Shown: in pieces, positions 16,365-22,534 of the stretch | Layout: the number at the start of each line of letters is the position of its first letter | How positions within the stretch are numbered: position 1 is the first letter of the stretch | Virus record (IMG/VR): IMGVR_UViG_3300035204_000803 | Coordinates: 1 to 22,534 of that record | Strand: one strand, 5' to 3' | DNA from: a virus | Length of the DNA stretch: 22,534 nucleotides | Position numbers and translations under genes: made by a program | Notes under the pieces: model-generated | What the model was told of the DNA's origin: nothing | What the model saw: only the letters and a program-made list of their open reading frames with translations | The model's database searches: none

Positions 16365-16382
16365 TGTATCAAACTTGATACA
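16365..16382. promoter_or_regulatory. Operator-like palindrome between the two structured RNAs
   Basis: Perfect palindrome TGTATCAA-AC-TTGATACA, 8-bp arms with a 2-nt centre, the size of a dimeric repressor site. It lies just upstream of RNA 2, close to a TTGACA on the minus strand (16350-16355 area). A related half-site lies upstream of the ssDNA-binding protein gene. Confidence 0.45.
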
Positions 16383-16434
16383 TTAATATATATGTATATA
16401 AAATCCCAAAATACATTTTTTTTTCATTTTTTTT

Positions 16435-16494
16435 AAAAAAAATTGTGGTTTAGAAAGTTGCGTCTGATTGGATTTCGGCTGTTATCCAAACCAC
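16435..16494 (-). terminator. Intrinsic terminator of the first structured RNA
   Basis: GTGGTTT (minus strand, 16494-16488) pairs with AAACCAC (16451-16445). An inner GGAT/ATCC stem sits between them, and AAUUUUUUUU follows with eight U at 16442-16435. The compound stem is also the 3' end of RNA 1. Confidence 0.65.
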
Positions 16495-16754
16495 TAAAAA
16501 CTTATGGTGCTGTGGTTTTCTAACGATTCAAATCAAAGGACTACCTTTCGGTCAACACCAAATTTTTTCTGGCCAGGGTTTCAAATCGGTAGAAACCCCA
16601 AAACCACCAACGATTCCAAATATGTAGTCATCGTCAAACCCACAAATCTTGTCATGTGTCTTTACGCCCTTAGACACTTTTCAATCTTATCTCAACCTAA
16701 TGAGTCGGGCTTTTCAGAGTGTTTTCAAATTCATTATTTATCTCTCATTTCTTA
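16435..16754 (-). ncRNA. Structured non-coding RNA, unknown family (RNA 1)
   Basis: About 320 nt from a strong promoter (16761-16790) to a U8 terminator, with no gene. Hairpins are 16656-16661/16672-16677 (GTGTCT/AGACAC, 10-nt loop) and 16576-16582/16592-16598 (GGGTTTC/GAAACCC). The helix 16506-16512/16553-16559 encloses ACC-GAAA-GGT at 16543-16552. The GAAA loop is of GNRA type only on the minus strand, and the 7-bp helix holds a pair that is G-U on minus but C-A on plus. An 8-base GTGGTTTT/AAAACCAC match could form a long-range or competing helix, and GAATCGTT occurs twice. The start site is inferred from the promoter. I do not recognise the family. It could be the 5' half of one large RNA continuing into RNA 2 if the terminator is read through. 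Confidence 0.7.
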
Positions 16755-16760
16755 TACCTA

Positions 16761-16790
16761 AATATACGACATAAATACTATATAAGTCAA
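16761..16790 (-). promoter_or_regulatory. Promoter for RNA 1
   Basis: GCTTGACT (TTGACT 16785-16790), an 18-nt spacer and CG-TATATT-TAGG (TATATT 16761-16766) on the minus strand. It is nearly the same design as the promoter at 17063-17091 and shares its -35 word with the polymerase promoter. Confidence 0.7.
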
Positions 16791-16808
16791 GCACTTTTTT
16801 CACTTTTT

Positions 16809-17057
16809 TTACTTATTTTGTCCTAAATCTATTAATTCTCTTAAATTATCAGTATCGGCGACACCACCAGAGTACCCAGAACCTACCCAATAGTTTCTTT
16901 GTGAGTATTTCCATTCTGGATTAATTTTATCTTCTATTTGACTAGCTACTTGATTAGCAACCCATTCGGCATCGTTTTTTTCGTTTTTAGAATCCCATTG
17001 TTCTGGGACATAAACATCACAATAAATAACAGCTCTATATCTTTTCATTCTTTCCAT
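16809..17057 (-). CDS. Hypothetical protein, 82 aa
   Basis: Not recognised. A soluble, mixed-charge protein with RYRAVIYCDVYVPEQW, a helix-like middle (EWVANQVASQIEDKI) and a Gly/Ser/Tyr patch (VGSGYSGGV). No signal peptide or membrane segment. The promoter at 17063-17091 puts the likely transcript start at about 17056, on the first ATG (17057). So the message is either leaderless, or starts at the ATG at 17048 with a leader of about 8 nt (GGAAAGA). It is the only gene between the small-membrane-gene run and RNA 1, and has its own promoter. Confidence 0.7.
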   Translation of the reverse strand: MERMKRYRAVIYCDVYVPEQWDSKNEKNDAEWVANQVASQIEDKINPEWKYSQRNYWVGSGYSGGVADTDNLRELIDLGQNK

Positions 17058-17062
17058 ACCTT

Positions 17063-17091
17063 AATATACGAAATAAAGAAATAAAAGTCAA
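17063..17091 (-). promoter_or_regulatory. Promoter for the 82-aa gene
   Basis: GCTTGACT (TTGACT 17086-17091), a 17-nt spacer and CG-TATATT-AAGG (TATATT 17063-17068) on the minus strand. Ideal sigma70-type spacing, with the -10 ending only 5 nt before the first ATG of the gene. Confidence 0.75.
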
Positions 17092-17099
17092 GCTTTATT

Positions 17100-17183
17100 T
17101 TATATTTCTTCTCCCCAGAATACCCAATAGAGTATTACACCACACACTACTAAAGCTAATAATATCTGTAACCAACCACCCAT
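17100..17183 (-). CDS. Tiny membrane protein, 27 aa
   Basis: A 27-codon frame, MGGWLQILLALVVCGVILYW followed by VFWGEEI. It is a single hydrophobic span with a short charged end. The ATG comes 2 nt after the stop of the 70-aa membrane gene, in the same operon, which supports translation even without an obvious separate ribosome site. No family is recognised. Small single-span phage proteins of this kind can be holin-like, antiholin or exclusion factors, but nothing here decides. Confidence 0.55.
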   Translation of the reverse strand: MGGWLQILLALVVCGVILYWVFWGEEI

Positions 17184-17185
17184 TT

Positions 17186-17398
17186 TTAGTTGTCTATAAT
17201 CATTGGTTGTTGATAAGGTTCAGATGAACCGAAGAAAAACGCGATAATTTGAAGAACTATGTATATTCCTAAACTCTCAGCAAATATCCAGGGTAGTATA
17301 AAAAAAGTGCCCCACCAACCTTTATACCAAGCCCACTTATGTGCATCTACTACTTTTTTGATTGCGTCAATATATCCGTCTTTAAGCCATTTAATCAT
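17186..17398 (-). CDS. Small membrane protein, 70 aa
   Basis: Not recognised. Starts MIKWLKDGYIDAIKKVV, a short amphipathic helix, followed by a Trp-rich stretch (WAWYKGWWG). A long hydrophobic region (TFFILPWIFAESLGIYIVLQ, continuing IIAFFFG) is enough for one or two membrane spans, and a polar tail ends it. I chose ATG 17398: it overlaps the upstream stop as ATGA and has GGAG six bases upstream. The longer frame would begin with TTG at 17410. It sits in a run of six small envelope-type genes. Confidence 0.72.
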   Translation of the reverse strand: MIKWLKDGYIDAIKKVVDAHKWAWYKGWWGTFFILPWIFAESLGIYIVLQIIAFFFGSSEPYQQPMIIDN

Positions 17399-17598
17399 CT
17401 TAAACTCCAATCTCCAAGACCTTTAGCCTTGAGTGTAAAAAATATTAAAAATTCAATTAGTAAGATTGGTGCCATAAACAATAGAAACCTACCAACCTTT
17501 TTATGTAATCCCCACCATATATTCCATCCTTCTTTAAAATTCTCTTTTATAGTTGGTAGAAAATTCTTTGGTGTATGTTTATCAAAATAATCACTCAT
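17395..17598 (-). CDS. Small membrane protein, 67 aa
   Basis: Not recognised. Soluble N-terminal half with NFLPTIKENFKEGWNIWWGL, then one hydrophobic span (FLLFMAPILLIEFLIFFTL) and a short tail (KAKGLGDWSLR). The reading frame is open much further upstream, to 17787, but that part is the shadow of the 99-aa gene. The ATG at 17598 has AAGGAG seven bases upstream and directly follows that gene's stop (TAATATG). Its layout of amphipathic Trp-rich segment plus span resembles the next gene, so the two could act together. Confidence 0.75.
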   Translation of the reverse strand: MSDYFDKHTPKNFLPTIKENFKEGWNIWWGLHKKVGRFLLFMAPILLIEFLIFFTLKAKGLGDWSLR

Positions 17599-17599
17599 A

Positions 17600-17899
17600 T
17601 TAATTCTCCTTTTTCTTACCTTTACTATTGAAAATTCTTTTCCAGAAACTTCCTTTTTGTGATTTAACAGCTTCTGTTTTATCAACTGATTTCTTACCAG
17701 TTTCATGACTTGCCATTTTTTCTTGTTTTGGTTTATCTGTAGTGCAACATGGTTTAGTATTATTTGATTTCTCAACTTGTTGAGCATCTACTCCTATTGA
17801 CTTTGCATCTTTACCTTTTACTTCATCTGCTTCTGCTTGTCCATATGCAAATGAACCTATAAGTAAAACTGATAATCCGATTATTTTTAAAGTTTTCAT
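17600..17899 (-). CDS. Secreted or periplasmic protein with signal peptide, 99 aa
   Basis: Not recognised. A clear signal peptide (MKTLKIIGLSVLLIGSFAYG, cleavage near QA-EA) precedes a short, Lys-rich, hydrophilic mature part with a PCC cysteine pair and a basic C-terminus (WKRIFNSKGKKK). After export it would lie in the periplasm or on an envelope surface. The ATG follows the lipoprotein stop by one base (TAATATG), and its own stop is joined to the next ATG the same way, so it is part of one operon. Confidence 0.72.
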   Translation of the reverse strand: MKTLKIIGLSVLLIGSFAYGQAEADEVKGKDAKSIGVDAQQVEKSNNTKPCCTTDKPKQEKMASHETGKKSVDKTEAVKSQKGSFWKRIFNSKGKKKEN

Positions 17900-17900
17900 A

Positions 17901-18524
17901 TTAATGCCTCTTTGTTACTCTCCGTCCACCTGAATTTGATGAACTATTTGTTGAAGTACTTGATGTAGTACTTCTTGTACTTGTTATATTAGAACTATTA
18001 CTATAACCACCATTATTAGTTGATTCATTAGTATTAGTTCTTGTTCTTGTTGTTGTTAAATTTGTTCCAGATGATTTAGTATCTCTTGTCCATGTTCTTG
18101 GTTTCCTTTCACCTGTGTTAACTGGAATATACATTGTATATCCACCTATTAGATAAGAATCATATCCATAATAAGTTCCGTAACTATTATAGTATCCATC
18201 TCTACCATAACCATAACCAAATCCATAGTATGGTTGAAATCTATTATACATTGAACCATAAGCTAAACCCAATGGTGTTCCTGCTCCATCTTGAGCGTAT
18301 GAACTTACACTAAGTCTTGGAACTGCTCTCGAATAAGTTTCATAAAATTGTTCAGTTGTTTCAGTTTCTACTTCAGGATGAAACATAGAGAGTTGTGTAT
18401 AACACCCCGATAGAGATAAACTCCCAAAGATGAATACACAACTCAGTAATATGTTTTTAAGTTTCGTTAATATGGAAATTTTAAAATCTAATAATCTTAT
18501 CAATATGTTTTTGAATTTAATCAT
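17901..18524 (-). CDS. Lipoprotein with Gly/Tyr-rich and Ser/Thr-rich regions, 207 aa
   Basis: Predicted lipid-anchored envelope protein. A long basic N-terminus leads into a hydrophobic stretch and the lipobox LSGC with Cys at residue 41. The mature part holds a Gly/Tyr-rich block around 85-125 (YYGFGYGYGRDGYYNSYGTY) and a low-complexity Ser/Thr/Asn tail from about 150 ending GGRRVTKRH. The signal region is long for a lipoprotein (40 residues), so a later non-ATG start may be real. The ATG overlaps the upstream stop as ATGA. The function is unknown. Phage lipoproteins include spanins and superinfection-exclusion proteins, but this one matches neither in a way I can show. Confidence 0.75.
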   Translation of the reverse strand: MIKFKNILIRLLDFKISILTKLKNILLSCVFIFGSLSLSGCYTQLSMFHPEVETETTEQFYETYSRAVPRLSVSSYAQDGAGTPLGLAYGSMYNRFQPYYGFGYGYGRDGYYNSYGTYYGYDSYLIGGYTMYIPVNTGERKPRTWTRDTKSSGTNLTTTRTRTNTNESTNNGGYSNSSNITSTRSTTSSTSTNSSSNSGGRRVTKRH

Positions 18525-18712
18525 TTGTTTGGCCTTTGACTATTGAAAGTATCTTGTTGTGGTGTATCCTGAATTGGATACGGATTAGATATTGTATGCT
18601 CTATATTTGAGTAGTCAACCTTTTTAGCTGGTTGATCATCGGTTAATTCAACAACTATAAGTGCTGAAATGAACCCTAAAGCGAAATATACAAAAGTTAT
18701 GTGTGTAATCAT
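18521..18712 (-). CDS. Small N-terminally anchored membrane protein, 63 aa
   Basis: Not recognised. One hydrophobic span at residues 5-21 (ITFVYFALGFISALIVV), then a polar, Pro/Gln/Asn-rich tail of about 40 residues, probably facing the periplasm. It overlaps both neighbours by ATGA, with the lipoprotein gene directly downstream. The pairing of an anchored small protein with a lipoprotein recalls two-part spanins, but the expected coiled coil is missing, so I do not call it one. Confidence 0.68.
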   Translation of the reverse strand: MITHITFVYFALGFISALIVVELTDDQPAKKVDYSNIEHTISNPYPIQDTPQQDTFNSQRPNK

Positions 18713-19116
18713 TTTCCATGTTCTTTCACATTTATAATTTGAAAAATCTTTGTCGGTATTATATTGAGTCCTGTCTCATTAGTAAGTATCAATGAATTTT
18801 GAAATTCTGTCCAATCTACTTGAAATTTTTTATCCAATATACCATTATTTTTAGAACGAATCACTTCATTTAGAGCATTGATTGTATATAAGGTATTGGT
18901 TTGTTTCTTTCTATGCAGAGAGATTGTATCTATTATACCTTCTTGAAAAGCATCATCATACTCTACATTATATGTACAGATTAATTGTGATATATCATTT
19001 TGATTTGAAAATACATAAATCTTATCATATAGAATATCATTACATTCAATAATAATATTAACAACATCTTGTAAGTTGTTTTGACGAGTAAATGTACATA
19101 GTAATTGTGTCTTCAT
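18709..19116 (-). CDS. Conserved-type hypothetical protein, 135 aa
   Basis: Function unknown. A soluble alpha/beta protein starting MKTQLLCTFTRQNNLQDVV, with IYVFSNQND, ICTYNV, the run HRKKQTNTLYTINALNEVIR and VDWTEFQNSLILTNETGL. These patterns remind me of a short uncharacterised family in marine T4-like phages, though I cannot verify that here. It is joined to the upstream 706-aa gene by TAATG and to the downstream membrane gene by ATGA, so it bridges the two groups. Confidence 0.75.
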   Translation of the reverse strand: MKTQLLCTFTRQNNLQDVVNIIIECNDILYDKIYVFSNQNDISQLICTYNVEYDDAFQEGIIDTISLHRKKQTNTLYTINALNEVIRSKNNGILDKKFQVDWTEFQNSLILTNETGLNIIPTKIFQIINVKEHGK

Positions 19117-21236
19117 TATTTTTTCCTATCCGAGTCTACTGCACTTTTAATACATTTTTTCATATCTTCACCAAAACCACTAGCAACTTTTTGTGATGTT
19201 CCAGCAGTTCTCCAAGTATCATCCGCCAATTTAGTAGTACCATTCTTACCTTTAATTACAACTGCACCTGATTCAGCATCTATTGTACTTCTATCTTCTA
19301 AATGTTTCTTTAATTCTTCCTTACCCTCTGGTGTGGATGAATCACCATCAAATCCACTTTGTTTTGCTAAACAATTTCTTATATGTGATGGTTTAGCTCC
19401 TCTGATACCCATTTGTAAAATCATCTTATCATCTTCATCATCTGTCATATCAATATAAGAATAACAATGAAGAGCATTCATAACAGTACCTATATAAGCT
19501 TTAGTTCTTTCTCCGTTCTCCACCACATTACCATCTTCATCTTTCTTTGGATATCCATCTCTCTCATCTGCCTCTGAAATTTTATCAACCACATTTCTAT
19601 GTGCTGTCGTAACTGATTCTGCCTCTTTCTTTTTGATAGCACCAGCACCTTGTACACTCTCTGATTGTAGAGATGATGATTGTCCTCGTTTTTCAAGTTC
19701 AGCTCTAATCTTCTTTAATTGTCTATGTCCACCTTGTTCAACCTCACCAACCTTTATAAACATTTTTGCAAAATCATATGGTGGTTCTGCTGTTTCTGCG
19801 TGATAATCTTCATCACCTAAATACTTTTGAGATTGTTCAACTTTTTCTTTGGTTGACATTTTATTCCATTCTTCCTCTGAAATATTATTGTCTTCTAACC
19901 AACATCCAAACTCACTACCCCTTGCAGGTTTTCCACTCTTACTTCTTTTTCTCTTGACTCCTCTACCTTCCATCAACTTCACATACTTAGGCCCTGCAAC
20001 TTCAAGAACATTTATAAAATCATCATCAACTTTAGCCTGTGCAACATCTCTTGTCGTTGTTCTGGCAACATTGTTAACTATATCAGAAGAATCTTCTAAT
20101 GTACCTGTAACATCATCTATAACTTCAGGTGGATAATCACCTTTTATCGTTTCAAATCTTGCAGATGGTGTTGTGTTGTTCTGTGGATCATTTATATTAC
20201 TATCCTTTTTATTTGATACCGACACTATAAATGTTCTACCATTTGAATCCTCACCGAGAACATAAGTGTCGTGATACTTTCTAAACTTTTTAAATGATTC
20301 CAATTCTTTTTTATAATAGTTTCTATCCTCTTCTGAAAGACTCTCATCTTTTGATTTCTTCTCTAAATCATCTTGTACCTTATCGTCTACTTCGGTTGTG
20401 GATTGGATAGTTTTCTTCGGTTTGGAAGTATCCATTCTACTCTCTTCTAATAATTTTTGTGTTGCAATAGCACCATCAAATGCTGCTCTCATCCAAGTCT
20501 TATAATTTTCTGGATTACCAGCAAACCCATCTTTCATAGTGTACACATTTGGTTCTTCCACACCTTCTATTCGTTTCAATTCATTTTCAGCCCAAACTTC
20601 TCTTGTTGCCAAATAATCATAAGCCTCATCTGGAAATGGTTCTTCATAACCCAACGCCTTTAAGTCATCACTATTCTTTTTATTTAATTTCTTTTTAAAT
20701 TCTTCTCTTTTTTCTGATATCTTTTCTTTATTCTGTTCTTTGAAATCATCATAATCTAAATTATCTACGGCATCAGCGTATCGTGATTCACCTTGACTTG
20801 CAGTCTTACCACCTGCTCCAGCCTCACCTTTGTCTCTCAAATCTGATGTCTTGTCTTGTATATCAGATACTTCTTGATTAGGTATTCCTGGTTTATCATC
20901 TGTAGATTTTTTCTTTTTCTTGTTGTCTTCTTTTGCCTTCTTTGCAATCTCATCATCAGACATATTATCAGCATCTTTACCCTGTTTCTTATAAAATGTT
21001 CTTGCGTAATCAATTGTTACCATTTTCTTTCTGGCGTCTGGACTTGGATTTGGATTTGGCACCATTCTAGCCTCTGCAAGTGTTTTTAATAATTCTACAC
21101 GAGCATCAGCAGGCCATTTGAATTCTCTCAACACATCATACAATTTAATCAAGTGTTGTTCATTTTCAAAATCAGGACTTCCATCCTTGACTCTATAACT
21201 TAACTCTGTAAGTATTTTTTTAATGTCTGTTATCAT
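19116..21236 (-). CDS. Large hydrophilic protein, possibly virion-associated, 706 aa
   Basis: Not firmly recognised. The first 55 residues (ILTELSYRVKDGSPDFENEQ, then ALL-type helices ending RVELLKTLAEAR) look like an N-terminal module I associate with structural proteins of marine T4-like phages. This is a recollection, not a tested match. Residues 80-230 and 280-345 are very charged, Lys/Asp/Glu-rich and probably disordered or coiled coil. A mid part has RTFIVSVSNKK and PKYVKLMEGRG. The C-terminal part has YIGTVMNALHCYSYIDMTDD and a compact end. No signal peptide, membrane span or nucleotide motif. ATGA overlap with the upstream ParB-like gene. Confidence 0.72.
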   Translation of the reverse strand: MITDIKKILTELSYRVKDGSPDFENEQHLIKLYDVLREFKWPADARVELLKTLAEARMVPNPNPSPDARKKMVTIDYARTFYKKQGKDADNMSDDEIAKKAKEDNKKKKKSTDDKPGIPNQEVSDIQDKTSDLRDKGEAGAGGKTASQGESRYADAVDNLDYDDFKEQNKEKISEKREEFKKKLNKKNSDDLKALGYEEPFPDEAYDYLATREVWAENELKRIEGVEEPNVYTMKDGFAGNPENYKTWMRAAFDGAIATQKLLEESRMDTSKPKKTIQSTTEVDDKVQDDLEKKSKDESLSEEDRNYYKKELESFKKFRKYHDTYVLGEDSNGRTFIVSVSNKKDSNINDPQNNTTPSARFETIKGDYPPEVIDDVTGTLEDSSDIVNNVARTTTRDVAQAKVDDDFINVLEVAGPKYVKLMEGRGVKRKRSKSGKPARGSEFGCWLEDNNISEEEWNKMSTKEKVEQSQKYLGDEDYHAETAEPPYDFAKMFIKVGEVEQGGHRQLKKIRAELEKRGQSSSLQSESVQGAGAIKKKEAESVTTAHRNVVDKISEADERDGYPKKDEDGNVVENGERTKAYIGTVMNALHCYSYIDMTDDEDDKMILQMGIRGAKPSHIRNCLAKQSGFDGDSSTPEGKEELKKHLEDRSTIDAESGAVVIKGKNGTTKLADDTWRTAGTSQKVASGFGEDMKKCIKSAVDSDRKK

Positions 21237-21718
21237 TTAATTTCCTTACTCCACGGCGAGACTTTTACGGGAAGATTATAACCCATTGCCACACCTAACA
21301 TCAATCGTGTATTTCCACCTAATAAATATAAAGTTCCTTTATTATCCTTAATCACAATAGGTGGTGCAAATGGAACTTTCTTTTTAATACCATCTATAAT
21401 TCTTCTATAATTTTTTTTGTATTTTTTAGCCATTTCAATGGCCTTTTCCAATCTATCATCTGGATGTGTATCCAATATCTCACCAACATCAGTATTGCTT
21501 ATAGCCCTTAATTCTTTTTCATCAAAAAATTCATAAGGAGCGGTTTTTATACTACTTCTACCATCATCTCTATCTTTCCACATTTTTGGTAATTTAGACT
21601 GAGTATAATCATTTCTAAAATACTCATCTATTTCCTCTTCAATTTCATCATGTTTATATGGACGAAAATATTTGTAATTTTTTAATGACTCAAATAATAT
21701 GTCTTTTAAACTATACAT
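21233..21718 (-). CDS. ParB/sulfiredoxin-fold-like protein, 161 aa
   Basis: The C-terminal third carries PFAPPIVIKDNKGTLYLLGG followed by NTRLMLGVAMG. This is the pattern of the ParB/sulfiredoxin superfamily, where G-(N/H)-x-R-L forms the nucleotide pocket. In phages such domains appear in nuclease, CTPase or kinase-like proteins, so the activity is open. The N-terminal 60 residues are charged and helical (MYSLKDILFESL). It is shorter than plasmid ParB and lacks a visible helix-turn-helix, so a partition role is unlikely. The ATG overlaps the polymerase-like stop by 8 nt, and its own stop overlaps the next ATG as ATGA. Confidence 0.6.
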   Translation of the reverse strand: MYSLKDILFESLKNYKYFRPYKHDEIEEEIDEYFRNDYTQSKLPKMWKDRDDGRSSIKTAPYEFFDEKELRAISNTDVGEILDTHPDDRLEKAIEMAKKYKKNYRRIIDGIKKKVPFAPPIVIKDNKGTLYLLGGNTRLMLGVAMGYNLPVKVSPWSKEIK

Positions 21719-22534
21719 TAAACTTCTCTGTTATATCTCGCATCTCATGATAGTTATCTCCCATTGATACTTTAGTTGGATATTTACCATCTTGTTCTAA
21801 TATACCTTTCACTTTCTTTAGATAATCTAAACCATCTTTTCTATCAAAGTCAAGCAAAAAAGAATCGTAATTATACAACACTAATCTACTACTATAATCA
21901 CCATTCTCTATTTCTGGTAATAAAGTATTTAAAATCTTAATATTGTTCTCCGTTTCTAATAATTGTACTTTATAATTAAATACTTTATTAGGATTCATAG
22001 ATTGCATATTTTTCCTATATATTTTTCTATAATAAATATCAGATTTGATGAAATCACGAGTTTTATATATATTCCACAACCCCTTTATATAGTCATCTAC
22101 CTTACTAAAGAATGGATTATTTTTCATTTCATCAGTAATTCCACCATATAAGTACTTAAATGTAAGTGCTTTACCATCTTCATAACTCAACCCATATGTT
22201 TCTGCTAAGTGTTTGTGTGCCGAACCATTGGGAAATTCATAACCAATTAACTCACCAATCAATCGTGGATGATATGCATCAAAGTCAAATTCTACTAATA
22301 CTCCACCTTTATGTCTACTAATGAATTGTTTTCTACTACCATCTTTTTTATTAAGAGCTGCAAAATTCATACCACCGAAACGATTACTTGGTCTACCCGT
22401 ACTTGTGAATGGATTGTATTCTGAATAAACCATTTTTTCATCTGTAGTGTATAATCCATTCTTTTCTATTTGATATAAAACTTCTAAGATAGTTTGGTCA
22501 AAATCTTTTTCAAAATTATGAACTAAATCTTTTG
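21711..22534 (-). CDS. DNA polymerase I-like (family A) protein, 5' end missing
   Basis: The last 273 residues of a longer protein; the frame stays open to the right edge, beyond the internal ATG at 22433. Family A features in order are IEKNGLYT, YNPFTSTGRPSNRFGG, motif A FDFDAYHPRLIGEL (compare D-Y-S-Q-I-E-L-R in Pol I), and motif B K-A-L-T-F-K-Y-L-Y-G-G. At motif C, Pol I has HDE and this protein has YDS (NYDSFLLDF; Asp codon at 21864-21866). The catalytic Asp remains but the His and Glu do not, so activity may be altered. The phage already has a full family B polymerase, so this may serve repair or another DNA role. It begins the operon running into the ParB-like and 706-aa genes. Confidence 0.75.
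   Translation of the reverse strand, partial: KDLVHNFEKDFDQTILEVLYQIEKNGLYTTDEKMVYSEYNPFTSTGRPSNRFGGMNFAALNKKDGSRKQFISRHKGGVLVEFDFDAYHPRLIGELIGYEFPNGSAHKHLAETYGLSYEDGKALTFKYLYGGITDEMKNNPFFSKVDDYIKGLWNIYKTRDFIKSDIYYRKIYRKNMQSMNPNKVFNYKVQLLETENNIKILNTLLPEIENGDYSSRLVLYNYDSFLLDFDRKDGLDYLKKVKGILEQDGKYPTKVSMGDNYHEMRDITEKFNV

Noticed and set aside
15859-16754. tmRNA, RNase P RNA or group I intron
   Set aside because: I could not find the conserved tmRNA ends, the RNase P core words or a group I P7/P3 core, and no gene is interrupted here.
16504-16761. 85-codon plus-strand open frame
   Set aside because: No ribosome site, odd composition, and it covers the hairpins of RNA 1 and runs into its promoter, so it is better explained as antisense of a structured RNA.
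17599-17787. N-terminal extension of the 67-aa membrane protein to 130 aa
   Set aside because: The extension is the out-of-frame shadow of the secreted 99-aa gene. The ATG at 17598 has AAGGAG at ideal spacing.
18521-18712. Spanin pair (63-aa anchored protein plus lipoprotein)
   Set aside because: The anchored protein lacks a coiled coil, and the lipoprotein is much longer and of different composition than known outer spanins.

Overview
The window looks like part of the genome of a large, AT-rich, T4-like tailed phage, probably marine. Every gene I can support lies on the minus strand, in dense runs with 1-8 nt start/stop overlaps. It holds most of a T4-type replisome: clamp-loader ATPase (gp44-like, cut by the left edge), sliding clamp (gp45-like), family B DNA polymerase (gp43-like), replicative helicase (gp41-like), 5'-3' flap nuclease, RecA/UvsX recombinase and ssDNA-binding protein (gp32-like). 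No tRNA, integrase, insertion sequence or CRISPR array was seen.

Layout, left to right (genes read right to left). 1-4976: clamp loader, a methyltransferase-like gene, clamp and polymerase B. 5090-9985: two metabolic or envelope genes set inside the replication module, a 935-aa TonB-dependent outer-membrane receptor and, just upstream of it in transcription, a monomeric adenosylcobalamin-dependent ribonucleotide reductase. 10148-15744: an overlapping operon of ssDNA-binding protein, recombinase, nuclease, a small basic protein, a second methyltransferase-like gene and helicase. 15745-16808: about 1 kb without genes, with raised GC and many hairpins. I read it as two structured non-coding RNAs on the minus strand, each ending in an intrinsic terminator. 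16809-18712: a run of very small genes, six of which encode membrane, secreted or lipid-anchored proteins. 18709-22534: a conserved-type hypothetical, a 706-aa hydrophilic protein, a ParB/sulfiredoxin-fold-like protein and a family A polymerase-like protein cut by the right edge.

How it fits together: the replisome genes copy and recombine the phage genome, and the reductase supplies deoxynucleotides using coenzyme B12. The neighbouring receptor would sit in the host outer membrane and could import a scarce TonB-dependent substrate. Cobalamin is an attractive candidate because of the adjacent B12 enzyme, but that is inference. The receptor has the N-terminal carboxypeptidase-regulatory-like domain plus plug layout common in Bacteroidota and related FCB bacteria such as Marinimicrobia, which hints at the host group. 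Three promoters share a GCTTGACT / TATATT pattern, ahead of polymerase B, the first ncRNA and the small membrane-gene region.

The most unusual items are the receptor and its pairing with the B12-dependent reductase, the two large structured RNAs, the envelope-protein cassette, the paired methyltransferase-like genes and the second, motif-altered polymerase.
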